From the NCBI RefSeq assembly GCF_026914185.1, contig NC_070560.1, positions 1,028,001-1,092,000 of the forward strand: a stretch of 64,000 nt of DNA, written 5' to 3'. How positions within the stretch are numbered: the stretch's first letter is position 1; every line of letters starts with the position of its first letter. The notes beneath the pieces are model-generated. The model saw only the letters and a program-made list of their open reading frames with translations, did no database searches and had not been told where the DNA came from. Made by a program: the position numbers and the translations under genes. This document shows, piece by piece, positions 35,313-45,066 of this stretch. Origin of the DNA: Puccinia triticina. Taxonomy: Eukaryota > Basidiomycota > Pucciniomycetes > Pucciniales > Pucciniaceae.

Positions 35313-35481
35313 GGAGGACTTCCTGTTGATCTGGAAAGTCAGATCTGACTGGCCAGATTTCTGATTTTGCAGGGAAATCTAGGTCCCCAAAGACCCCCAA
35401 AGTGATCCAGAGTTCCAGATTTCAGATTTCCCTGCAAAATCTGAAATTTTAGATCTGTTCAAAAGTGATGGGAAGTCCTCC
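35313..35481. mobile_element. Short MITE, 169 bp
   Basis: Ends GGAGGACTTCC and GGAAGTCCTCC, flanked by ATT on both sides (35310-35312 and 35482-35484). A second inverted pair lies inside (CAGATTT...GCAGGGAAATCT/AGATTTCCCTGC). Superfamily uncertain. Confidence 0.55.
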
Positions 35482-35516
35482 ATTTCTGAAATTTTCCAGT
35501 CCCCAACAGTTGGGAC

Positions 35517-35896
35517 TCAGGGTGTAAATGGGTTGGGCCAACCCATGACCCATTGGGTTTTGGGTTGGGTTTGGGCACATTCTTGAAGAAAATGACATGA
35601 CCCAACTTGTAAAATTGTCGGGTCAGGTTTGGGCAGCCTATTTCCTAATTGGGTCAGCCTGCAACCCGACTATGACGTCTCCAACAGTCAAGTTGGGGGC
35701 TTTTGGCGCCTATGAGGTCGGGTCAACCCAAGACCCAAACCAACCCAACCCAGACCCAACCTAAAATAGTATGACATCAGGTCGGGTTTGGGCAGCATAT
35801 TTTAAAATCTGCCCTGAACCAACCCAACCCGTGCTAAATGTTGGGTTGGGTTTGGGCGCTGTTTTTTGACCCAAACCCAACCCGTTTACACCCTGA
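35517..35896. mobile_element. hAT MITE rich in GGGTTGGG
   Basis: 380 bp with ends TCAGGGTGTAAATGGGTTGG and, inverted, TCAGGGTGTAAACGGGTTGG. An exact 8-bp duplication GTTGGGAC flanks it (35509-35516 and 35897-35904), as expected for hAT. No ORF. Confidence 0.9.
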
Positions 35897-36541
35897 GTTG
35901 GGACCATCAAAACCTCCATAAAGTAGAATGCCGTTGTAGGGACTCTTGTGGGACACTAAAAGTTTATTTGGTGAAATATACTTTGATGGGGAAATAAATT
36001 GCTAATAGGTTGAAAGGCTATTACAACTTATGGGTGGTTTGAAAGACCTGCCCCTCTAATGGTACTATGTAAATAACTAAGAGTCTTGTAATCAATATTT
36101 ATAAAGATGTGGCTGATTCCAAGATAGATCTTACTTTTGTATAGTAATCTCTATTAGACCTACATACCTCAAATCACTAATCTTTCAGATCTGTTACAGC
36201 TTCTGATGATGGGGGGATAATATAATACAGTGGGATTGATTATGTAAGATAAAATTGTTGCTGATGATGGGTTGTTGATGAGAAGGTTGGTAATGATCTC
36301 TTCCTTAAACAATCAATTGATAAGGCATTTTAATCAATACTAGAGCTCCTGGTTGCTGCTGCTACTACTACTACTACTACTATTGTTTGTTATAATTGTT
36401 GATGATGAAGTTGGTAATAATCTCTTCCTTAACAATCTCTTGATAAGGCACTTTAATTACCACTAAAGCTCCCAACTACTACTATTACTACTGACTCAAA
36501 CTTGACACTACCACTACCACTACCACTACCACTACCACTAC
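35897..36541. other. AT-rich spacer with CTA/CCA microsatellites, no gene
   Basis: Trinucleotide runs (CTA)n at 36360-36380 and (CCACTA)n at 36507-36541. The latter is the insertion site of the next element. Confidence 0.5.
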
Positions 36542-36889
36542 CAACGGTGATCAAATCCAATACAATTCGGGTATTGGCTGACACAGTGTATTGTATTTTT
36601 TTTCAATACATACAAATTTGATACTTGAAAAGAAGATACAATACACTGTATTGTATTGAAAAAAAAAATACAGTGTACATCCCACCAATACACAGAATAC
36701 GGGACTGTATTGGAAACCCAATACGCATGTATTGGACTGTATTGGATTATATTGGATTGTATTGGCAACCTGATACACCGTATTGGATTGGATCAGCCAA
36801 GCAATACAATACTGATACAATGTATTGGGACCAAAACCAATCCAATACAGATAAATACCAATACATGTATTGGATTGGTTGCAGCGTTG
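36542..36889. mobile_element. MITE-like element made of ATTGTATTGG words
   Basis: Ends CAACGGTG...ATCCAATACA and, inverted, CAACGCTG...ATCCAATACA. It lies within a CCACTACCACTA repeat, so the duplicated target cannot be delimited. The inside is many TATTGGATTG-type words in both orientations. Confidence 0.5.
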
Positions 36890-37052
36890 CCACTACCACT
36901 ACCACTGTAAATAAACTAACGACTGTGACCAAACCTTCCTAGGCTGATGGGGAAAAAATCTGATGAGGGGGGGAAAGAGGCCTCCTTATATATTGAAGGG
37001 TGAGGGGATTTAGCTCCAGGGGAACTCCTTGTGAGGGCTATTTTCTGCAGGT

Positions 37053-37203
37053 GATATCAGTTGCACAGCAAGGTATGCATGTGTTGCACTGCCTGCCAAA
37101 CAATGAGGTAATGGATTCTGCAGGAGGGGATATCAGTTGCACAGCAATATATGCAAGTGCTGCACTGCCTGCCAAACAATGAGGTAATTGATTCTGCAGG
37201 GAA
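37053..37203 (+). repeat. Two tandem 76-bp units
   Basis: The unit runs from GATATCAGTTGCACAGCAA to ATTCTGCAGG and includes ACTGCCTGCCAAACAATGAG. A partial third copy of the flank (GAACTCCTTG) follows. Confidence 0.7.
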
Positions 37204-37579
37204 ACTCCTTGAACACCTTATCTGCCTGCATATGCTGCACTGCATGATATCATGTGTTGCTAGGTGACCCAAACAACCTTCCGTAACCTACCATATGCCT
37301 TCATATCCAGCTGTTCCTTCTTACATCCAGAATATTGGGGGTCAAAGCCTCTCCTCCCACCTTGCCCCTTCCTTCTTCCTCCCACCTAATTAATTCTCCC
37401 ATCCATATCCCATCATACTGAATCCTAGACCCTTATAAAGTAATATACCACCCTTATAAATATAATATAACCTTATAACACTGCCTTCCTTGATACACCA
37501 CACCATCCTCCCTTCCATTCCTGGTTGAGACATGTGCTCCCAATACCTTCCACCTCTTCTATTGATAACATCCCTCCAC

Positions 37580-37990
37580 CAGCGGTGGGTAGTTACGATA
37601 CGCTACGATAACCGCCGTTATCTGTGTAGTGTAACGCTTGCCGTTGCTGCGCTCAGGCGTTAGCACTACTATTAACGACTAGGTGTAACCCCGGGCCCGT
37701 ATTGTAACGGGCCTGATTTTTTTGGTGTGTTACTTGCGTTACTAGTAGCGCAACGCGTTAACCACCGGTTAACGAGATAAAGAGGGGCAAATGGCCCCCT
37801 CTGGATCATATGCAGTCCGATATCTGCCCCTCTGTGCGGGCAGATATCGTAACGGATCTTAAATGCCATACATCCTGGGTGTGCAATATCGTAACGCACT
37901 TCCGTTACGGTTAACGGTAACGGTAATGAGAGAAAAACCGTTACAATATCAGTATGTTACCAATAGCCGTACCGTAACTACCCACCGTTG
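37580..37990. mobile_element. hAT-like MITE rich in GTTACGGTAAC words
   Basis: 411 bp. Ends CAGCGGTGGGTAGTTACG and, inverted, CAACGGTGGGTAGTTACG. The flanks share CCTCCAC(C), consistent with an 8-bp duplication that overlaps the end by one base. Confidence 0.75.
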
Positions 37991-40413
37991 CCTCCACCTC
38001 CCTGCCATCCTACCTAGTCATGGTCCTCCATTCCATCCCTGGTCCCGCCATCCATCCTACATAATCCTAGTCTTCTGTTCCATGTGTGATAATAACATCC
38101 ATCATCCATCTGTCCTCTCTCCCTCTGTAATGACTCCATGCCTGCCATGTACACATACACTGCTTGTATTATATATAAATTCCTCCTCTTATAATGAATG
38201 ATAGCTGTATCTATGCTGTCCCAATACCTCTGCAATGTGCTTTTGGCATTGTCACACCAATGGAGCACCACACTGTGTGCAAGTGTATTTCCTCAGAATC
38301 CTTATCCTTATAAAATTTTAGAAATCAATCTCATTATAACAACATTCCTTATTAAAAGTCTTTTGTGATTTCCAATAAAAATCTAAGATAAAGTTACTAT
38401 TCAAGCAACCGGCGAGATATCCTCTTGGATAATCTTCAAAGCTTATATATAGCAAAATGATAGTAGCCTATTCATCACACAGCAGCCGCTGGCACTAGTT
38501 GGAATCCTCAAGGATTCCTTGGGATATCCTTGTCAAAGGACTCCCTGTAAGATTATAGCTCCAGTGGACCAGCACTCAAAGCACAAAGTGCAGAGAGTGT
38601 TGTGAGTCACTGAAGCTGTGCAAATTGGTAAGCTGATCTGTGAAACTTTTTCCGCAGCCGCGGCAAGCGGGACTGAAATAGCTGATAGCATCAATTTGAT
38701 GGATGCAGACACAGTTCATGCAAACTGCAAGATCAAAAACTCAGTGAAACTCTGTTGATTGTCATTTTTGGAAAGAATCTTGAGTAATGCCAAAGGTGAA
38801 CTCTTTTAATCTGTTGAGTTTTTGACCGAAGGGCCCAAAAAAAGGGGCGGAGAAGGGGCAAGGATATTCTGGACAGTGAGAGGAGGATTTTCTCACTGGA
38901 ACGGCTCAAGGGTGGAAAAAGAAGGAGAGAACCAATGGGTTGATTGCTTTGGACTAGGCTATGGTTAAATAGACTATGTACATGGCATCAACTTGTGGTT
39001 TGAGAATAATGATGAATAAAAATAATAATGAATTTGAAACTTCCCAACTCATTGTAACATTTCAAAAGGTACATTGATATCTCCATCAGAGATGTGCGCA
39101 ATCTAGAGTATAAGCAGTGAACAAGGAAAGCTAACAGTCTAATCTGAGCAGGGATCAAAGTCTACAAGATCAGTAAGAAAGAAGCATGACCATGAATAAA
39201 AGACAGAACACATAGAAAGGGGGCAACATAAGTGTTGGATAGCTTTGATCTGAAAGCAAGCCCATAGAGGAGGATAAAGTAGGTGGAATGGAGGGAGAAG
39301 CAAAAGTGGAGGGTTTTTAGGGATGAGTGGAAAGACAGAAATCCAACATAGTCTAAACAACCAAATGACAAGTTGAGACTAATGTGTCAACCCTAATTCT
39401 TGCAGAGAAACCCCTAAAAGGAAGATCCCAGGCAGCCATCACACCAAGCCAAAATGGCAAAGGAAAAAGTGAGTAGCCGGTTTCCCCAAGCTAGAAAAAA
39501 AAGCAAGAAGATGGAGTAGGTCCTAAAGCCAATGGCTCTGTTCTCAGAGATAACCTGGGTGGAACCAAACTTGCGCAGCGCTTAAGCTAGGCCATAAACA
39601 AGCACAGAACTTGGGCTATGTAATAGATTACTTAGAGATAAAACACTGAAAGGAGAACAAAGCTGATTTGGGTTTGGAACTCAAACAGATCAGCCTTTTT
39701 AACTAAGACTAGTTCTCCTCTCTCAAACTCTCAACCTCATACTACTAGGCAGTGGCCAATTGAACTGCTTCCAGGTAAAAGATAATCTCCTTTTATTTCT
39801 TATCTTAAACCAAGCCTGCCTGAGCATGTAAATAGAAGTAGCTGCTAAGATTAATGGACTAAAATTTCCAGTTCTTCCAAATAGTTCACTCCCCGGGTGT
39901 AGGCTAGTTCAGGATGTCCGGTACCGGTTCCACTTTTTCCTCACCAAGTTTGGACCAATACCAGAGCGCACCTGACCTGATCATCAGAATGCACATCTTA
40001 TTGTCAGAGTGCATTCTCTAAGTCTACTACATCAAACTTATCAAAGTCCCTCCAAGGGGGGCCCAAAGGGCCCTCCACAGGAGGGACTTACACCTAAGCG
40101 GTGAAAGCTGGGGTGGCAGGAGGAGAAAATCTGCCTCATTGCCAGGTCTTTCTTTTTGCATCAGTTTTAACCCCCCACCTCAAAGGTTTCCTGCATGGTG
40201 TGTTGGATCAAATGATACCTAAGAAGCATGGCTTCATTCCTATCATTTCCCCATTCCTTCAGCCCTACATTCTTACTTTTCCGGGTGCTTCAAAGACAAA
40301 AATGATTGAGGAATGCACTGGAAACCCAAGAGACCCCAAACTCACACACTCACTGATAGTTGAATGAGGTCAACATACAAAGCAAGATTTGTAGAGACTG
40401 TAAAATGAAGATG
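37991..40413. other. Intergenic, no recognised gene
   Basis: 38500-38560 belongs to the same repeat family as 22735-22800. A 46-bp GC-rich hairpin AAGTCCCTCC...GGAGGGACTT lies at 40044-40089. The ORF at 40101-40367 has no recognisable domain. Confidence 0.35.
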
Positions 40414-40497
40414 TGTCTGGTGAGAGCTGAACTCACGACCTCAGCTTTGCTGAGACACATACTAGAGTGCTGCCTTTGTCAACTAGGCTACAGACGC
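40414..40497 (-). ncRNA. tRNA-like sequence (type II fold), probably a pseudogene or SINE head
   Basis: Read on the minus strand it starts GCGTCTGTAGCCTAGTTGAC and folds like a tRNA with a long variable arm. The acceptor is GCGTCTG against CAGACAC, with one mismatch. The D arm is GCCT/AGGC. A weak GCAC/GTGT stem holds an 8-nt anticodon loop. The variable arm is CTCAGC/GCTGAG. The T arm GTGAG-TTCAGCT-CTCAC is perfect. A-box-like and B-box-like promoter words are present. The oversized anticodon loop without a proper U33 prevents an isotype call and argues against a working tRNA. It lies exactly on the duplication breakpoint. Confidence 0.55.
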
Positions 40498-41059
40498 TTG
40501 TGGCTGCCAGCTGGGTGGTTGGTTGATAGTGCTCATGGGTTGATCCAACACCCCTCCATACTGTGGTGATACATCATGGTAGCAGACTAACAGACAACTC
40601 AACAAGATTAGCTAAGAAAACTGAACATGATGTGTAACCTTGAAGGGAAAAAAAGGATTCAAGGCTATCCAAGGGCACTTTATAGATTTACTCAACCCTC
40701 CCCCTAAGAAGGAAGTTGGATGATTTACTGCTCCGATTACAGGTTGAAGAAATTGGATAATAATTTTTTTTTTGAAAATGTGGTCCTCTCTGCAACATGG
40801 AAATCTTTTATTTGTTCATGAAAAGGGCAAAGCATGTGCTAAGTTGAGGGAGGAACTGGCAGATCACTGAAAGTTTTGGGAATTTGGCAAAACAAATCAA
40901 GTTCCTCCTGTGCCAACATTCACCCCTTGCAGGCAAGTCCCTCCTGCGGAGGTTGCGCTGCACACGACCTCGGCAAGAGGGACTGCATCAAGTTTGCTAA
41001 CTATATATACTCTGTCTCAGCTTATAAGGCTGTGACCTGGGGTTTGGGTTGGGGCATGA

Positions 41060-41663
41060 GTGCTCAGCCCGCACCCTGAACCCCATATGCTTATAAGGAG
41101 AGATGTTCAATGGGCCTGGCTGGCCTCTGATTTCTGGACATTTCACAAGACATTCATCATGGAGCATTATGGCCCGGGTGATCAGATCAAAGGAATTTTC
41201 TGTGTGATTGCTGCTGATTTTGAGGAGAAGCTGCCAGCTTCCTCAACTGCTCTAAATCCTCAAGCTACCCCTTCTAGTACTTCAACAAAGAAGAAAGGCT
41301 TCTTTAGCACTTTGGGATACCAAACAACTGCTTCATTACAGGGCATTCATGCAGAGATTGCTTGATGTCTGATGGAGGATCCCAAACCCAAAGGCATGAA
41401 GATCCTTGACTATTGGTGTACACAACAGAAATGTTACCCCAAGGTGGCATCAATGGCACGTCAATTCCTTGCTATTCCAGCACCAAGTGCGGCCTCTGAG
41501 CGCGTGTTCTTTTCCGGAGGCCAAAGAATTGTTTCTTGGCAGCCATCTATCTGTCTTAGCACCAAGAAGCATTGAGCAGCTTTTGTGCATGAGGGACTGG
41601 TATCTGACTTTTGATGGCCCTTGTGGTTGTCTTACTACTAAGTTTCCCCTATTATTTTCATGA
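41060..41663 (+). pseudogene. hAT transposase C-terminal remnant, copy 1
   Basis: The hAT dimerisation region is recognisable: KGFFSTLGYQTT, then ILDYWCTQQKCYPKVASMAR, QFLAIPAPSAASERVFFSGG, LST and, after a +1 frame change near 41565, SIEQLLCMRDWY. An in-frame TGA at 41363-41365 falls where Arg is expected (AEI-A-stop-CLMEDP against the family's RYL.E). With a stop and a frameshift it is dead. It sits 0.5 kb upstream of the RecA1-like gene. Confidence 0.85.
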
Positions 41664-41751
41664 TTTATCACACTTTTATTCCCCAGATTAACTTCTGTGA
41701 GTAGCTGGTGGCCATTTCTACTAATCAGAGCAACCAAACAGGACCCCGGAG

Positions 41752-42112
41752 AGCCCCTACCAAGCCGACATATGTGGCACGTATCCGGGGGACATTTTTT
41801 TGCAAAATGCTCCTGATGTAATTCAGCGGAAACATATCCAAATCAAATTTTTGTCCCAAGATGATCCTGATGTGGTCAGTATCTTTTTGGTATTTCCTAG
41901 AAACCAAAACCAAATATTTGGGTCTTGGGTTCAATCCCCACCCAAAAAAGGTTTTTTTTTGCCCCATTGTTCCCTTTAGGCCTTTATTGTTCAAAATCCT
42001 CCTTATGTACACCGTATCTAATATTCCGGGTCTAATTGGGAAAAACCCAATTTCCCCACGTATCCAAAACCCTGAATTCCAGGAATTTACATATGTCGGC
42101 TTGGTCGGGGCT
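41752..42112. mobile_element. MITE-like inverted-repeat element upstream of the RecA1-like gene, copy 1
   Basis: Ends AGCCCCTACCAAGCCGACAT and, inverted, AGCCCCGACCAAGCCGACAT, each continuing ATGT. No convincing target duplication. It ends 51 bp before the proposed ATG of the next gene, so it probably supplies promoter or leader sequence. Three of the few copy 1/copy 2 differences lie here (41834, 41891, 41936). Confidence 0.6.
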
Positions 42113-42163
42113 GTTTCTGCCCCTTGCCCCCTCTCCCCGGGGTTCGGGGTATTCCACGAGGCC

Positions 42164-43175
42164 ATGGCGAGCTCTGAGCCATTCCGTCCCTTGAAATCAT
42201 CCGCAATGGCATCCCCCACCGCACGCTCGCCGGCGAAGAGCGCCTGGGCAGGCCTCGGCCTGCACAGCCACGTCCAGGCGAAGCTCGACCAGACCCCGTG
42301 AGCGACTAATTTCTGCAGAAACAGCACACACACACACACACACTGACCACCCCCACCCCAGCAGCCTCCGCCCAGACGACCTCCGCCGCCAGACCATCCA
42401 CGCCATCCTCCACGCACACCACACCCACATCCGCATCCCCCCCGCAACCAGCACCACCCTCGTCCTCCACGCCGCCCTCCAGACAGTCCTCCGCAGCCAC
42501 CCAACCCACCTCAACCACCCCTCCATCCTCCTCCTCGCCACCCACCCCGCCGCACTCCACCCCCATGCACGCGCCGCCGCCCGCCTCAGCCACTCCGCTC
42601 AGCCCGCCCAGCACGCCCCGCGCTCCCTCGACGCCGACCTCCAGCTCGCCCGCGCCCCCGGACCACGCCCGCCGATCTGCATCACCACCCTCCCCCGCGC
42701 CGGCCTGCTCCTCCAGCACAACGCCCTCCACCTCCACCCCCTCGCCATCCTCGTCCTCGACCTGCGCAGCCCGCCCGCCCTCAACCACCACTCAACCGCC
42801 GAGCTCCGCCCCCTCCTCACCGCCCTCCCCGCCCACGTCCAGCTCGTCGTCCTCCAGTCTCTCAACTCCCATCTCCCCCCCGCACTCGCCGCCCTCCTCG
42901 ACCGCACCGTCGAACGCTCCATCAGGACCAACCTCCAAGCCACCCCCGACCTCTCCTCCTCCTCCTCATCCGCCGAAGCCTCATCCAGCCCCGCCCTCTC
43001 CCTCATGATCCCCTCCCCCCCCCTCGCTCACCACCACCACCACCACCACTCCCTCCCCCGGCCTCATCAACATCACAGACAGCTATCAGCACAAAGATCA
43101 CCACCCCCTGCTCACATTCACCAACAGAAAACACCCCCGGCCTATCTGAAAAAAACAAAAACAACCTATTCTTGA
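42164..43175 (+). CDS. DEAD-box-like RecA1 domain protein with eroded motifs, copy 1
   Basis: Exons 42164-42297 and 42362-43175 give 315 aa. The 64-nt intron contains an AC dinucleotide run and ends in a tandem acceptor CAGCAG. The order of segments is that of a DEAD-box helicase first RecA domain. LGLHSHVQAKL leads into RRQTIHAILHAHHTHIRIPP (Q-motif/Ia region). ATSTTLVLHAALQTVL stands where the Walker A GSGKT should be. HPSILLLATHPAALHPHARA corresponds to the PTRELA region. ICITTLPRAGLLLQHNALHL matches TPGRLLD. LAILVLDLRS stands where LVLDEAD should be. LPAHVQLVVLQSL stands where QT.LFSAT should be. All ATP-binding and hydrolysis residues are replaced. There is no second RecA domain; a Ser/His/Pro-rich tail follows. 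I infer a non-catalytic derivative. The alternative is a chance frame in a Pro-rich GC-rich stretch. Confidence 0.6.
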
Positions 43176-43574
43176 ATAACATCAATATATTCATGGTCTG
43201 ACAGCAGCTGAATGCCTCTTGCTGACTGTGTAGTTCTCTCAAAAAAAAAAAAAACATTGTACTTCATAGAGCTGTACTTCTGTTGAATACTCATATCACT
43301 CAGAACGCTGTCTGTCTCTGTCTCTGTTTTTCATGGACCCATGACTCCTGCATGAAACCATCCTTCCAAGTGGAAACCCCCCCTGGCAGTCCTGAGCGCC
43401 CGTCTTCTCCCAGCCACTCGCCTCCCCTGGACAGCTTGACGAGGCTAAGATGTGAGCACTAAATTGCATGTCAACCCGTGCCTGGGTCGACTCGGGCTTG
43501 TGAAGTACAAAACACCACATAGGATGACTACGCAGGTACATGTGGGACAGATATACACAAAGACGGAGAGCAGA

Positions 43575-45066
43575 TCAGGCGGGATGTCTCAAGAAAGCGC
43601 TGGCGTAGCTGACGCTGCTGTCTTTGGCAGTGAGGCACTTGCCAGACTGCTCGTAGCGGACGAACTGCAGCTCCTGGGCGATGGCGGGGGAGGAGGCATG
43701 GAGGGCGGCCATGGCGGCGAGCAGGAGGCCGATGGGGTGGCGGCCGCAGATCGTGTTGCGGGTCTCTTTGAGATGGCCGGCGAAGTGCGCGTGGGCGGCG
43801 GCGGGGTCGGGCAGCTCGATGGCCTCCATCGCCGCCCGGTCGAGCCGCGCGATCGACGCGTGGATCGGGAGGAGGCCTGGCGCGGCCGAGCGCGCCCCAA
43901 GCGTCTCGGCCGGCGCGCCCGTGCTCGGGTCCCGGTAGTACGTGTACGAGAAGCGCTGGCCCCTGCGCACACACAGACACACGGCCCGCGTGCGTCAGTA
44001 TAACCTCCTTGCACGATCACGGGCGGGCGAGGAAAACAGCGGGCCATCTTACCAGTGGCAGAAGTCGCTCGACACCACGAAGAGGCTCTGCCGGTCGGCC
44101 AGGTAGGCCGCCAGCAGCGCGCCGTACTCGCGCTCCTCCGCGGCCCGGAGCGAGCCGACCAGGATCGGAACGATCTTGATGTCTTGGCTGATGCGTCCAA
44201 GGAGAGGCTAGCCAGCCCCTGAATCAGCGTCGGGCTTTTTTTTTTTTGGATTAAACTGGAGAAAGAATTACTGTTTACTCTTTGAAGACGTGGCGGATGT
44301 AGGGCAGATGGAGCTCGATGCTGTGCTCCTCCTCATCGGTCGTAAGGTCCATCTCGCTGAACAGGGCTGTCCCGCCCTTCAACGCTTTCAGCTCTTCGTT
44401 GACTGTGTGGAGGTAATTGTGGGTTAGCAACTCAGTCGCCCGGGGAAGAGCTGGAGGCTCGGACTGAACTCGCGGTGTCGACCGGCAGATTGCCCAACGG
44501 CGTTTCGTAGTCGGTGCATTTCGTCAGCGCACAACAGTTGAGGTAGACGTGGTGGGCCGGACCGAGGATAAAGACCCGTTTTCTAAAATCCGGGAGAGAG
44601 CGAGAGGGGAAAGAAAGAGATCAGTCTTCAGGGGGGTTTCGGTCGGGCCGGTCGCAGTGAACGTCGGTGAGCGCACATCTGAGCGGGGTCGATGAGCTTG
44701 TAAGCCCAGGCAGCCGCCCTCCCGGAGTAGGCGTACCCAGCGTGTCTGTGGACGAGGGAGGGATCAGGCTCGGCGACCGGCACACCCACCCAGCTCTGCA
44801 ACGTACGGGGCGATGATGGCGCGGCAGTCTTCCAGGGGCGCGGGCATGCACACCGACATCCACGGCTCGTCAGCATCCGCACCCTCGCCGGCCGGCGTAT
44901 GGGCCTCGCCCAGCCAGCGCTCCAGCTCGCCCGCCAAGCGCTCCTCTGCATCAAACGGGTCCAGAGCCGTCTTCAGCTGTGTCCAGGCCATCATACGTAG
45001 AGCGCGCTCGGACTGACTGGATGCGGGGTACCATGAGCCTGCGTGGGAGGCGGCTCGAGTCGTCAT
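43575..45066 (-). CDS. MEMO1: MEMO1 family protein, copy 1
   Basis: MEMO1 (yeast Mho1) is a conserved cytosolic metal-binding protein linked to redox and migration signalling in animals. Its role in fungi is poorly known. Exons: 45066-44807, 44745-44677, 44582-44470, 44402-44279, 44187-44053 and 43962-43575. Introns are 61-94 nt, GT-AG, and the frame closes to 362 aa (animal MEMO1 is about 300). Family blocks in order: [97 protein letters not shown]; and [11 protein letters not shown]. The three residues known as metal ligands in human MEMO1 (His in PHAGY, His in GPAHH, Cys in CGRHP) are all kept, so the protein looks intact. The start [10 protein letters not shown] matches the family; an upstream in-frame ATG at 45147 would add 27 residues. 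Confidence 0.93.

Noticed and set aside
36538..36942. Tyr/Ile/Trp-rich ORFs on both strands
   Set aside because: They translate ATTGTATTGG-type words in a MITE-like element; no domain is present.
42565..43008. Ser/Pro/Thr-rich 147-aa ORF on the plus strand and the minus-strand ORFs of 135-259 aa over the same DNA
   Set aside because: Low-complexity alternative frames of the RecA1-like gene; the frame chosen shows ordered helicase-like segments.
43589..44200. Ser/Arg/Pro-rich 203-aa minus ORF and the 183-aa plus ORF over MEMO1
   Set aside because: Out-of-frame shadows of MEMO1 exons 5 and 6.
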